Positions 43,176 through 51,886 of a DNA stretch of 64,000 bases are shown here, one piece after another; position 1 is the stretch's first letter, and the number at the start of each line of letters is the position of its first letter. Position numbers and translations under genes: made by a program. The stretch comes from Ktedonobacteria bacterium brp13. Lineage in GTDB: Bacteria > Chloroflexota > Ktedonobacteria > Ktedonobacterales > Ktedonobacteraceae. The stretch covers positions 1,240,001 to 1,304,000 of the forward strand of contig AP024096.1 in the NCBI GenBank assembly GCA_015099395.1. The letters run 5' to 3'. The notes below the pieces were generated by a model, which was not told the origin of the DNA, ran no database searches, and saw only the letters and a list, made by a program, of their open reading frames with translations.

Positions 43176-43957
43176 AGCGCGCCCCCGTTCCCTGCTGGTT
43201 TCGAAACACCGGAAGGTTGTCCTGAGGCGAGGGCTGAATCGCGTTCGATCAGGCCGTCGTGCATCTCTATCAGACGCGCAGCCTGACGGGCCACCTCCGG
43301 GGCATGTGTGACCCAGACAAAGGTCAATCCATGCTCGCGATTGAGCCGTAGCATCAGGTCGATGATCTCCTGGCTGGTCGTGCTATCCAGCGCTCCAGTT
43401 GGTTCATCTGCCCACACGATCGAGGGCGCTGTCGCCAGGGCGCGTGCAATGGCGAAGCGCTGGCGTTGCCCTCCGCTCATCTCGGCGGGTCGGTGCCGTG
43501 CCCAACTAGTCAATCCGACCTGCGCAATGCTCTCCCACGCACGCGCCCTGGCCTCTTTCGCGACGACGCCGCTGACTAACAGCGGTAATTCAACATTCTC
43601 CAGGCCATTAAGCACCGGCAGCAGGTTGTATGTTTGAAAGACAAAACCCATCTCGCGGGCACGGAAATCGGTCAATTCCCGATCTGAGAGGCCGCGGATA
43701 TCGCGCCCGGCGATTCTAATCGTCCCTGATGTGACAGCATCCAGGCCACTCAGGCAGTTGAGGAGTGTCGTTTTGCCACAGCCGCTGGGACCCATAATCG
43801 CTACCACCTCGCTGCGCGCAATCCGCAGGTTCACGCCTTTGAGTGCCCGCACGTTCAATGTGCCAGTTGCATACTCCTTGCAAACGTCTACTGCCTCGAT
43901 AATCGTTGCATGCCCTTTCTCAGGCGAGAGCAGTTGTGCTGGAGGTAGATATTGCAT
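43172..43957 (-). CDS. ABC transporter ATP-binding protein (LolD/MacB-like)
   Basis: A 261-residue ATPase with Walker A GPSGCGKTT, Q-loop FVFQTYNLLPVLNGLENVEL, signature MSGGQRQRFAIARALAT, Walker B IVWADEPTGALDS (the catalytic Glu is in ADEPTGALD) and switch His in VWVTHAPE. These features are those of the LolD/MacB/SalX group. It is the first gene of the operon ATPase-permease-small protein-kinase-regulator. An ATGA overlap with the permease ensures coupled translation. No other start is better than the ATG at 43957. Confidence 0.94.
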   Translation of the reverse strand: MQYLPPAQLLSPEKGHATIIEAVDVCKEYATGTLNVRALKGVNLRIARSEVVAIMGPSGCGKTTLLNCLSGLDAVTSGTIRIAGRDIRGLSDRELTDFRAREMGFVFQTYNLLPVLNGLENVELPLLVSGVVAKEARARAWESIAQVGLTSWARHRPAEMSGGQRQRFAIARALATAPSIVWADEPTGALDSTTSQEIIDLMLRLNREHGLTFVWVTHAPEVARQAARLIEMHDGLIERDSALASGQPSGVSKPAGNGGAL

Positions 43958-44067
43958 ACACAGAGTTCACTCCTTTATAAAAAATGGTGTATGAGACCTG
44001 TGAGCATACATGCTCTTTCTGTCCCAAATGAAGTATGCCTGAGAAAGACACCAGGGACATCAGTCTG

Positions 44068-44101
44068 TAGAAGGATTCTACACTCCGTCTCCAGACGGAG
44101 T
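44068..44101. promoter_or_regulatory. Two adjacent hairpins upstream of the ABC operon
   Basis: GTAGAA-GGA-TTCTAC (44068-44082) is followed directly by ACTCCGTC-TCCA-GACGGAGT (44082-44101). They lie 110-145 bp upstream of the ABC ATPase start and next to a decayed gene, so they could be leader structures of the operon or the remains of a terminator. Confidence 0.4.
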
Positions 44102-44141
44102 TTCGTATCTTTAGTGCTGTTTCGATGAAAGTATCGCCTCG

Positions 44142-44416
44142 GGACTGCTGGGAGTAGCGTCATTGTTGGCTTCAGCTGTTGGACCGACGCTGGGTGGCTA
44201 TCTTGTTACCTATTCTGAACTCTACATAGCACTCCTGGCGTCCTGAGTATGATCGGGAAACAGGCGCTGATGCTGGCATTACAGGATGCGTTCTGGCTGA
44301 GCGTCGTTGTCACTCTGGTCGGCGTGCTGGCAGGCGTTTTCATTCGCGCGCGGCGTCTTCAGAATCTAACCGAAGAGGAAAAGATCATCTTGCGCTCAGC
44401 CATGATAGTAGAGTAG
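44142..44416 (+). pseudogene. Remnant of a 14-helix MFS (DHA2-type) exporter
   Basis: Bases 44142-44246 encode GLLGVASLLASAVGPTLGGY and stop at TGA; a second piece in a different frame (44243-44416) encodes GKQALMLALQDAFWLSVVVT and the tail LTEEEKIILRSAMIVE. The first piece matches the fourth/fifth helix region and the second the last helix of DHA2 drug exporters, so the middle of the gene is deleted with a frameshift at the junction. Confidence 0.75.
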
Positions 44417-44487
44417 GAAAGAACGTGTGAGAGAGAATGTTTACAACGTCGTACAATCATATTCACATACACGAAAGGTATACTTCT

Positions 44488-45219
44488 ATGAATATCACTG
44501 GTGCAGTCGCTCTCGTTACTGGCGGCAATCGCGGACTCGGTAAAGCATTTGTTCAGGCGTTGCTCGACGCTGGTGCGAAGAAAATCTATGTGGGGGCACG
44601 TCACCTTACAGAGGCAACTGACCCCCGTCTCCAGCCGCTGAAGCTTGACATTACCGATGCACACGACGTTGCCGCTGCCGCTGAGGCGTGTCAGGATGTC
44701 AACATTCTCGTGAACAACGCTGGCGTAGCACTCATGGCTCCATTTATCTCTGCACCATCAATGGACAATGCGCGAGAGGAGATGGAAATAAACTATTTCG
44801 GCACACTGGCAATGTGTCGGGCGTTTGCTCTTATTCTCAAGCAGAATGGTGGTGGCGCGCTTGTCAACATGCTATCAGTCGCTAGCTGGTATACGAATCC
44901 GTTTAGCGGCTCCTACGGCGCATCCAAGGCTGCCGCTTTGACACTGACAAATAGCGTTCGCATAGAGCTACGATCACAAGGAACGCTTGTCATTGCCGTA
45001 CACGCTGGCTACATTGATACGGATATGACTGCTAACCTTGACGTTCCCAAGGTCACTGTTGAACAGGTTGCCACGAAAACCATAGAGGGCATTACCGCCA
45101 ACGCTGAGGAGGTTCTCGCAGACGAGCGGAGCCATAAGGTCAGGGCTGCGCTTGCCAACGACCCGCAAGCCTTCTATCGAGAGTGGCAAGAGAACTGGGA
45201 TACTGCTCATCGTTCATAA
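44488..45219 (+). CDS. Short-chain dehydrogenase/reductase
   Basis: A 243-residue SDR with ALVTGGNRGLGKAF at the N-terminus, LKLDITD, VNILVNNAG, the catalytic Ser in MLSVAS, and YGASKAA (Tyr-x3-Lys), then VHAGYIDTDM. The ATG at 44488 has AAAGG nine bases upstream; the longer frame to 44437 is not supported. It resembles atypical SDRs used on hydrophobic ketones; substrate unknown. It stands alone between an MFS remnant and a long empty region. Confidence 0.9.
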   Translation: MNITGAVALVTGGNRGLGKAFVQALLDAGAKKIYVGARHLTEATDPRLQPLKLDITDAHDVAAAAEACQDVNILVNNAGVALMAPFISAPSMDNAREEMEINYFGTLAMCRAFALILKQNGGGALVNMLSVASWYTNPFSGSYGASKAAALTLTNSVRIELRSQGTLVIAVHAGYIDTDMTANLDVPKVTVEQVATKTIEGITANAEEVLADERSHKVRAALANDPQAFYREWQENWDTAHRS

Positions 45220-46082
45220 GGAAAGCTTGTCGGGGGTTCGCATCCCTCTGAGCACATTTGTTGTGCATCTGCCTCGGAAGACGTCCCGCAAAAAGAAAGT
45301 ATAGGCCTCTCCATCGCTCTACAGTGACTTTGACACCTTAGTTGACACTTTAGTTCATACCCTCGTTTTGACTCTGCTGCTGCCCAGAGGAAAGCAGTGC
45401 GTCTAGTCGCTGGGCGGCGTTCGCCATAGCGAATATAGGTTCATTGCAAAACTAGCATAGTAAGATAAACGACTGACCTCTCTGTAATCCACTAAGAGAA
45501 AAAGCAGGACGTAAGGCAGTGAGAGCGGAGAAAGAAAATGGATTCCGAATGATGAAATATTTCATAGTATGAATCTGTTCACTAGAGTAAGCGGATAAAA
45601 ATCTCTACGGAAATGTATTGGACGCTTTGAAAATTTGGGGAATAGTCGCATGTTTTTGTGCGCCCCCACAAATAATGCGTCTTGCAGAATATGTGAAAGA
45701 TTCGGTTCGCAAGTGTTACAAAAACACAAATTGGTGGAAAATAACGTGTGAAATATCGGTTGACGCTCTTATCCTCGAGCAACGATTTGCCATCTCGACA
45801 AACAATTCGAAAGTACATATCTGTGATAGATAGTGCAACACGAAGCAACCCATCGGCGGACAAAAATAGATAAGCATGAGATTGGTAGGGACAAGCGAAT
45901 GTCCATAATGGATATATAGAAGTTTTTGCCTGGACGTGATCGCCACCACACGAAGTGAACGAAAAATTAACGCTTCCCAATTATGCATAACCTTCTGGGG
46001 GCATTTTTGTGCCATGCAGGCAATGTCATAGGTTCTATGCTTTTCCTGATGAACAATATTGTACTTTCGAGGATGTTTTTTT
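45220..46082. other. Long intergenic region, 860 bp
   Basis: No credible gene. A 132-codon minus-strand frame (45582-45980) lacks a ribosome binding site and does not look like a protein. A GGGGG-TTCGCAT-CCCTC hairpin at 45232-45248 resembles a tRNA T-arm but the rest of a tRNA is absent. The region is AT-rich in its second half. Confidence 0.4.
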
Positions 46083-47324
46083 ATGCTTTATAGCGCTATC
46101 CGTACAAATAAGACAGTCATTTTTTGGATTTGTTGCCTGGCCTTTGTCACTAACGGCTTATTGAGTGTATTACCAAGTTCAAGTCTTGTCATTTTAGCTA
46201 CAGATACACACGTTGCATTAGGCACTGCTGGCCTCGTCTTCACAGTGAGTGCCCTGGGATCAATTATTGCTGTTTTTATTAGCAATATACTGATTAAAAA
46301 AGTTGGTACAAAAAATATTATGATTGCAGGTCTTGGGGGCCTGATCTTAGCCAGTATGCTAATACCGACAACCGGTTCATTTGACATCTGGCTGACCGCC
46401 CAATTTATACAGGGCATGTCTTCTAGCTTGATCACGGTTGGCCTATGCATGACGTTGACCTTTAACTTTAAAGAATCGCTTGGCGCAAAGATGAATGTCC
46501 TATATGGATCTGCCGGAATGGGATCTCTGCTCGCGCCGCTCGTACTCGCCAATACGCTGTCCTTGACCGGAACGATTTTTCCTTCGTTTCTCCTGGTAGC
46601 TGTCGTAAGTAGTCTGAGTGTATTGCTCCTGGTTTTGGCGCGCTTTGCCGATCGCCCGGAAGAGTTTATGGCAGTCAGGAACGAGCAGGTTAGCCAGGAT
46701 CAGGCTGTTAGCTTGTCCATAGCCCGTTTATGCAAGAACCCGGTCATCTGGTGTACCGCTTTGCAGATATTGTTCTATGTCGGAACCGAGTCCGGTTTTA
46801 GCAACTGGCTTGTGACATCAATCAGTCAGGGATCTCATGTCGCGCTTGCGTCCGCCACGCCAGCGGTGACCCTCTTCTGGGTCGGCCTGACAGCTGGTCG
46901 CATGGGAATTGCCCAATTGATGAAACATAATCTGATCGCTGACGCACGCTTGCTCTATATCAGTTTTAGCGGTGGGGCTGCCAGTGGTTTATGTGTTATA
47001 TACTATATTCAGCAGCCGCTCATCTGCTTTGCAGCCAGCCTCTTTCTGGGTTCCTTTCTGGGCCCAATTTTTCCAAGCTTGCAAGCTATTGCCTCACGCC
47101 GTTTCGAGCAGTCCACTGCATTGATATCCAGTATTGTCCTGCTCAGCTCTAGTCTGGCTGGTATGACGGTCCCGATGTCAATTGGTCTGGCCATACCCCG
47201 GATAGGAGTACGTGATGGAATGTTGATCCCGGCTATTATGAGCCTATCCATCTGCATACCTTTCTACCTTGCCAATAAGAAAGTTCGGAATATGCAGTAT
47301 CAGCACTCCGTTACTGCAAACTGA
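46083..47324 (+). CDS. MFS transporter (CynX/NimT-like)
   Basis: A 413-residue transporter with about 12 membrane helices, starting MLYSAIRTNKTVIFWICCLA and with loop motif KKVGTKNIMIAGLGGLI between helices 2 and 3, HVALASATPAVTLFWVGLTA, and GSFLGPIFPSLQAIASRRF. The ATG at 46083 has GAGGA nine bases upstream. Helix and loop pattern fit 12-helix MFS members related to cyanate or sugar permeases; substrate not predictable. A complex double hairpin follows at 47349-47412. Confidence 0.87.
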   Translation: MLYSAIRTNKTVIFWICCLAFVTNGLLSVLPSSSLVILATDTHVALGTAGLVFTVSALGSIIAVFISNILIKKVGTKNIMIAGLGGLILASMLIPTTGSFDIWLTAQFIQGMSSSLITVGLCMTLTFNFKESLGAKMNVLYGSAGMGSLLAPLVLANTLSLTGTIFPSFLLVAVVSSLSVLLLVLARFADRPEEFMAVRNEQVSQDQAVSLSIARLCKNPVIWCTALQILFYVGTESGFSNWLVTSISQGSHVALASATPAVTLFWVGLTAGRMGIAQLMKHNLIADARLLYISFSGGAASGLCVIYYIQQPLICFAASLFLGSFLGPIFPSLQAIASRRFEQSTALISSIVLLSSSLAGMTVPMSIGLAIPRIGVRDGMLIPAIMSLSICIPFYLANKKVRNMQYQHSVTAN

Positions 47325-47348
47325 TGGTACAACTCCCTTTGATCTCTC

Positions 47349-47412
47349 TGGCTAGCTCGTGGGCATAGTGATGTACTGACCACGCCAATTAGAGAGCTAG
47401 CCATTGGCGTGG
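47349..47412. terminator. Interlocked double hairpin (pseudoknot-like) between convergent genes
   Basis: Arm A TGGCTAGCTC (47349-47358) pairs with GAGCTAGCCA (47394-47403), and arm B CCACGCCAAT (47380-47389) pairs with ATTGGCGTGG (47403-47412). B begins inside the loop of A and ends beyond it, so the two stems either alternate or form an H-type pseudoknot. No T-run follows on the plus strand. Confidence 0.6.
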
Positions 47413-47470
47413 CCTTCTCAAATGGATGTTCTGAGATACCGGGACGATTCATGCGAAATGTGTCAAGAGC

Positions 47471-48442
47471 TCAGGCTGTGTGGCCTTGTTGGAGAGGATG
47501 TACAACAAGTAACGGCAGTTTTGTATTATGGAAGATGCGCTCTGCCACGCTACCTACTGCCCAGCGGGCGATGCCTCTTCTTCCATGGGTTGTAAGGGCA
47601 AGCAAGGCATATGGTGATATGTCTTGTACGGATGATTCCCCTTCAACTTCATGTATAATTGTCTGAGCGATATCTTTTCCCGTGATGACCGAACAGCTCA
47701 CACGCACACCTAGTTGTTTTGCGGTATCCTTGTTCAAACGCTCACTCGTCTCTTTTAGATAGTTGTTGGCTTCGTCACAGAGAAATTGCTGGATATTGAT
47801 CTGGTGGATTTTCACGAATGCTGCGACCTGTTCTGAATCCAGCGTTTTAACAACACGTAACAGATGTATTTTCCTATGCTGCGGTTCTGCACAGGCTGCC
47901 GCGAGATACAACGTTGGTGGAATAATGGCTTCCGCTAGCTCTGAGCCATCGAGTGTGACGTAGAAATGGAGGTCTCTGGCTGAGGTATCAAAAGGGAATG
48001 GATTGTTGTCGCGCTGTATGAATACGGGCGCTGGACTATTGCGCACCATTTTTTGTGCCACACTACCCAGCATCCATTGTTTATATCCTGTGTAGCCATG
48101 GCTGGTTATAATTACCAGGCCGATGGACTGGTTGTTAATCATTTCGAGGAGCGTCGTAGCGACATCTCCCGAATGGATTTCAATGGATGTTTCTAGCTGT
48201 TCTAGCGTTTTGGAACTACGTATCCGTTGCAGATATTCCTGTGCTTCTTTCTCTTGAATGTCCCTGATTTCGTTTGCCACTGCTGAGGCTTGAATTGAAG
48301 AGATTCCAACTGTTTCAAGGGTATCGACAATTCTCGTGAGCACGATGGCGCTATGATACGTTCGTGCAATATTGGCAGCGAATGGTAGTGCTTGTTCAGC
48401 ACGAAGTGATCCATCCAGCGGAACCAGAATACGCTCAAACAT
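47471..48442 (-). CDS. Tandem universal stress protein (two Usp domains)
   Basis: A 323-residue protein with two Usp domains. The first starts MFERILVPLDGSLRAEQALP and contains SHGYTGYKQWMLGSVAQKM; the second has FYVTLDGSELAEAIIP and THGRRGIARWAVGSVAERI. Both include the G-x2-G-x9-G(S/T) ATP-binding pattern. The start at 48442 follows GAGGA by five bases, and the longer frame to 48484 is not supported. Cytoplasmic, probably nucleotide-binding and stress-related; no partner is adjacent. Confidence 0.92.
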   Translation of the reverse strand: MFERILVPLDGSLRAEQALPFAANIARTYHSAIVLTRIVDTLETVGISSIQASAVANEIRDIQEKEAQEYLQRIRSSKTLEQLETSIEIHSGDVATTLLEMINNQSIGLVIITSHGYTGYKQWMLGSVAQKMVRNSPAPVFIQRDNNPFPFDTSARDLHFYVTLDGSELAEAIIPPTLYLAAACAEPQHRKIHLLRVVKTLDSEQVAAFVKIHQINIQQFLCDEANNYLKETSERLNKDTAKQLGVRVSCSVITGKDIAQTIIHEVEGESSVQDISPYALLALTTHGRRGIARWAVGSVAERIFHNTKLPLLVVHPLQQGHTA

Positions 48443-48547
48443 GGGAATCCTCGCTTTCGGAATAGGTTTATTGCCTCCCTGCAAGCAAGTAACTGTGACG
48501 GCTATTTCCTAGCAATGGTTATTGCATATGATTGAGTGCCAGGGAAC

Positions 48548-48580
48548 AGGAATGAACTATGTCCACCATAGTTCATTCCT
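48548..48580. terminator. Perfect 14-bp hairpin
   Basis: AGGAATGAACTATG (48548-48561), loop TCCAC, CATAGTTCATTCCT (48567-48580). It lies between the YbaK-type and Usp genes on the minus strand, next to repeat copy 4. No T-run, so function is unsettled. Confidence 0.5.
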
Positions 48581-48589
48581 TCCTTTCGT

Positions 48590-48665
48590 CTTACTACTTA
48601 TCCGAAAACCTGCGTGTGCGAGCACGAGCGACGCCAGTCGCGTTGGTGTTCGGAATAAGATCTTA
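48590..48665 (+). repeat. Palindromic cloverleaf-like repeat, copy 4
   Basis: Starts CTTACTACTTATCCGAAAACC and ends GGAATAAGATCTTA. The first inner hairpin differs (GTGT-GCGA-GCAC in place of AGTGC-AGA-GCACT) as in copy 1, but pairing is kept. It lies 42 bp after the stop of the YbaK-type gene. Confidence 0.88.
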
Positions 48666-48707
48666 GCAGTTGTTTGTAACTGAACATACTATCTACAACA
48701 AGCACTG

Positions 48708-49187
48708 TCACAGCGCTACCTGTGATCTGGCAAACATAGCGATATGAGGATGCGCAAGCTGTTCGAAATCGGCATATTTAATACTCATTGTGTCTGTATA
48801 GGTTCCGACTGGAAAAGTAATGGACTCTTCAGCAGCCAGACTTTTATCTACATAGACTGGAAGGCCATAGAGATTGCCGAATGGAGGCATGGTTCCTACT
48901 TCGCAGTCAGGAAATGCCTGTTCAAACTCTTCCTCATGAGCCAGACGAACCTCTTTCGCGTTCGTGATGGCCCGTACCGTATCCAGATTGACAGCATATG
49001 GTGCAGGGACAACAAAACACATCAACTGTCCATCGACTTGTATGATCACAGATTTGGCAACTCTTTTGTTCGATATGTGTTCGCTCTCCGCAATTGTCAG
49101 CGCGCTAAATGTGCGTGGATGATGTTGTTCCTCAAATGGTACTTGCTGTTCACGGAGGTATGTTTCCATTTTTTCTTTACAGCGCAT
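48708..49187 (-). CDS. YbaK/EbsC-type aminoacyl-tRNA deacylase
   Basis: A 159-residue stand-alone editing-domain protein. The family pattern is visible in AKSVIIQVDGQLMCFVVPA (with the conserved Lys), AKEVRLAHEEEFEQAF, the glycine-rich CEVGTMPPFGNLYGLPVYVD and SLAAEESITFPVGTYTDTMSIKY. Members hydrolyse mischarged tRNAs (Cys-tRNAPro and similar). AAGGAG lies eight bases before the ATG. Single gene; repeat copy 4 lies downstream. Confidence 0.9.
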   Translation of the reverse strand: MRCKEKMETYLREQQVPFEEQHHPRTFSALTIAESEHISNKRVAKSVIIQVDGQLMCFVVPAPYAVNLDTVRAITNAKEVRLAHEEEFEQAFPDCEVGTMPPFGNLYGLPVYVDKSLAAEESITFPVGTYTDTMSIKYADFEQLAHPHIAMFARSQVAL

Positions 49188-49599
49188 GGTCAGATCTCCT
49201 TTTTGGGGATGTTTGTGCCACCGCCGCTTGCCCCGGGAATGGCACCGTTAACGATGGTTTTGTCAAACTGTCGCTCTATGTTTTACTTGGAAAGCTCTGA
49301 CTTTGTTCAAGCCTTCTTTTTTCGGCTTACAGATTTCATCGTTAGCAACGTAACGTAGTTATCTCTCACTGCTATCTCAGAATATGTGTGCATGTCTCAA
49401 AACTATCACAAAATGTCCTTCTTCTTTACACTACACTAAATTGGTTTCATTGAGCATGTGTAGTGTTGGATCCACTTCATTGAAGTTATCTTACTTGACG
49501 GATAGTATCGATAAATAGTATAGTCGTGGTATCTATGATGCTTATCATGCGAATAATCTCTCGGGATTATTCATGATCATGTGTATAAGGGAGACAACA
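49188..49599. other. Intergenic region between divergent genes
   Basis: No gene seen. The minus-strand GGAG site of the YbaK-type gene is at the left edge; promoter elements for the hydroxyacid dehydrogenase are expected near 49500-49580. Confidence 0.35.
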
Positions 49600-50613
49600 A
49601 TGTCGCGAGTATTAGTGACCCAACCGTTTGATCCCTCTCAGCTGAAGGGTTTCCAGGCTCTCCTTGGCCCTGAATGCGATCTGGGGATGGTTTCGAGTCT
49701 GGATCTCAAGGAATTTGAGCGGCTCGCTCAAGATGCTGAGGTGCTCCTGAACATCTTTCGCCCGATACATGATGAGCTGTTGCAGCTAGCACCCCATGTA
49801 AAGTTTGTACAGCTGCTGACTGTTGGTTATGATCAACTGGACTTCAAAGCTCTGGCGCGAAGACAGATCCTAGCTGCCAATGCACCCGGTAGTAACACCG
49901 AGGCAGTTGCAGAACATACGATCCTATTCATGTTAAGCTTGCTGAAAAACTATACACAGGCAGAAAAGTCCACTCGCGATAATAAGTGGGAGGCGATGAA
50001 CCTGATACGCGCTGGGATTGGGGATTTAAGCACTGCTACGGTTGGGTTGGTCGGCTTTGGTGATATTGGTCGCGCGGTAGCACGTAGGCTGAGCGGCTTC
50101 GGTTCGCAGATCTTCTATACGAAACCACATCGCTTAGATCCGGCTGAAGAAGAAAGGCTTGGCGTTCACTATGCTTCCTTGCCTGATCTTCTGGCGGCAT
50201 CGACGATAGTGAGCCTGCATCTGCCAATGAGTGAGCAGAATTATCATATGCTCAATGCCGAGCGGCTCGCTCTTATGCGACCAGATGCGCTGGTAATCAA
50301 TACGTCACGTGGTAAACTGATCGATGAGCAGGCATTGCGGGAGGCGTTGCTCCAGGGGAAGATTGCAGGTGCAGGTCTGGATGTATTAGAGCACGAGATC
50401 GCTGGTGGGAATATCTTTGCCGATCTGCCACAGGTCGTTGTGACTCCGCATATCAGTGGTAGCAGTCAGCAGGCTTTTCGTAATACGACGAGTATGTCAG
50501 CGAAAAATATAATGCGCTTCTTACATGGTGAGCGACCACGCTATCTGGTGTTTGATCCTGCAGCATCCTTGCCTACTGCGGGCAGCCAGGAAGCCAGCAC
50601 TGAGGAGAGATAA
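49600..50613 (+). CDS. D-isomer 2-hydroxyacid dehydrogenase
   Basis: A 337-residue NAD-dependent dehydrogenase. The Rossmann motif is GLVGFGDIGRAVARRL (about 146-161). Catalytic residues are Arg in NTSRGKLID, Glu in GLDVLEHE and His in VTPHISGSSQQ. The substrate domain includes HVKFVQLLTVGYDQLDF and the NTEAVAEHTILFMLSLLKNY region. The ATG at 49600 has AAGGGAG six bases upstream. The pentapeptide gene starts 3 bp after its stop, so they are cotranscribed. Exact substrate (glycerate, lactate or phosphonate type) is not decided. Confidence 0.92.
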   Translation: MSRVLVTQPFDPSQLKGFQALLGPECDLGMVSSLDLKEFERLAQDAEVLLNIFRPIHDELLQLAPHVKFVQLLTVGYDQLDFKALARRQILAANAPGSNTEAVAEHTILFMLSLLKNYTQAEKSTRDNKWEAMNLIRAGIGDLSTATVGLVGFGDIGRAVARRLSGFGSQIFYTKPHRLDPAEEERLGVHYASLPDLLAASTIVSLHLPMSEQNYHMLNAERLALMRPDALVINTSRGKLIDEQALREALLQGKIAGAGLDVLEHEIAGGNIFADLPQVVVTPHISGSSQQAFRNTTSMSAKNIMRFLHGERPRYLVFDPAASLPTAGSQEASTEER

Positions 50614-50616
50614 ACG

Positions 50617-51135
50617 ATGGCGAATAAAGACCATCTGGCGCTATTGTTGCGTGGCGTTGAGACCTGGAATCAGTGGCGACAGATAGCGTATGAAGAATGG
50701 CCTGATCTACGTGACATTCACCTTGTCGGTGCGTCCTTACGTATGGTGAACCTGAGCCGTACGGATTTAAGGAATGCAGATCTGAGCGAGGCTAATCTGG
50801 AGGGCGCTATTCTCAATCGCGCTGATCTGCAGGGCGCTATCCTCGGAAAGACAAATCTGAATAGCGCGGATTGTCAGCATACTATCTTTCGTGGCGCGAT
50901 TCTGCGTGCAGCCGATCTGCGCTTTGCATTGTTGACGGAAGCTGATCTGACCGATGCCGACCTCTCTGAGGTGTTCCTGACACAGGCAGAACTGACTGGT
51001 ACCTCTTTTGTCAATGCCAACTTTGATGACGCGCATCTCTACAATGTCGATCTGAGCAAGGCCGATACCCATGGAGCGCGTCTGCGCAAAGCCTATTTTA
51101 CGGATCCTTTTCGTGGTCCGCATTCGCACTTGTGA
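50617..51135 (+). CDS. Pentapeptide repeat protein
   Basis: A 172-residue protein with about 20 pentapeptide repeats of the A(D/N)Lxx type from residue ~35 to ~155 (for example ADLSEANLEGAILNRADLQG), forming a right-handed beta-helix. The first 30 residues are a helical cap (LLLRGVETWNQWRQIAYEEW). Such proteins act as DNA mimics that protect gyrase or as structural scaffolds; the role here is unknown. It starts 3 bp after the dehydrogenase stop. Confidence 0.92.
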   Translation: MANKDHLALLLRGVETWNQWRQIAYEEWPDLRDIHLVGASLRMVNLSRTDLRNADLSEANLEGAILNRADLQGAILGKTNLNSADCQHTIFRGAILRAADLRFALLTEADLTDADLSEVFLTQAELTGTSFVNANFDDAHLYNVDLSKADTHGARLRKAYFTDPFRGPHSHL

Positions 51136-51221
51136 GATGATCCATACTTCCATGTCACTGCAAGTGCATGCTGTGACGTGGGGATAGAACAATCAAGGCA
51201 GGTCAGGCAGTAGAGATAAAT

Positions 51222-51285
51222 AGAGGCAGTGGAAAGAGGAGAGCGCGGCATTCCAGCAGTCTGCCTCCCCTTTTCCACTGCCTCT
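51222..51285. terminator. Hairpin terminator between pentapeptide and DoxX genes
   Basis: AGAGGCAGTGGAAA (51222-51235) and TTTCCACTGCCTCT (51272-51285), a perfect 14-bp stem with a GC-rich loop. It lies between convergent genes and may serve both. Confidence 0.75.
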
Positions 51286-51337
51286 GCATTGAAATATTTC
51301 GTACTCCATATGCAGCAGGAATGTAGCAATGAGTGTA

Positions 51338-51712
51338 TTAATGAATAGGTACCAGTATCCATCGCCCGTAGACAATAATGGCGGACAGGATGAGGAGCAC
51401 AACACTCGGAGCAATATTCGCGTATTCTTTCCGTACAATATGATAGACAACGGCCCCAATCATAATGATGACCAACCCGGCTGCGGCAACGATCGTCAAC
51501 CATGGCAAAATATGTGTGAGCTCAGGTACAATAAGTCCGATGCCGCCCAGAAATTCGCAAATACCAATAAAGCGTACAAAAGCGGCGGGAAATGATTTCA
51601 CCCAGGTCATATTTTTCGCCAATGTATCAATTGGCTGGGTGCTTTTGAAGCCACCTGCAGCCAGGAATGCAAGTGCTGTGATTGCCTGAATAACCCAAAG
51701 AACAATATTCAT
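51338..51712 (-). CDS. DoxX-family membrane protein
   Basis: A 124-residue membrane protein with four hydrophobic segments and the DoxX pattern: ALAFLAAGGFKSTQPID near the N-terminus, FIGICEFLGGIGLIVPELTH, LTIVAAAGLVIIMIGAVVYH. The AGGAG site is nine bases before the ATG. A truncated TetR-type gene is just upstream in the divergent direction, a common pairing for DoxX genes. Function in redox or quinone metabolism is not established. Confidence 0.88.
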   Translation of the reverse strand: MNIVLWVIQAITALAFLAAGGFKSTQPIDTLAKNMTWVKSFPAAFVRFIGICEFLGGIGLIVPELTHILPWLTIVAAAGLVIIMIGAVVYHIVRKEYANIAPSVVLLILSAIIVYGRWILVPIH

Positions 51713-51886
51713 CGTTTTTTTCTCCTATTCTCTCTCGGTAAAGCACAGGTGCTGAAACATTACTATTCTGATTGCATTGCGTTTCCCGAAGTGGCCCTAT
51801 CTCTTTCTCAAACGCCATACTATACATCACTTGTTGCATTCTCAACGCCTGTTGCTTATAATAGTACTGTTTCGCGAGCGAGATAG

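Noticed and set aside
45228..45256. tRNA gene or tRNA fragment
   Set aside because: Only a T-arm-like hairpin (GGGGG-TTCGCAT-CCCTC) is seen; no D-arm, anticodon arm or acceptor pair can be built around it.
45582..45980. 132-codon minus-strand frame
   Set aside because: No ribosome binding site, no neighbours, and amino-acid composition typical of random AT-rich DNA.
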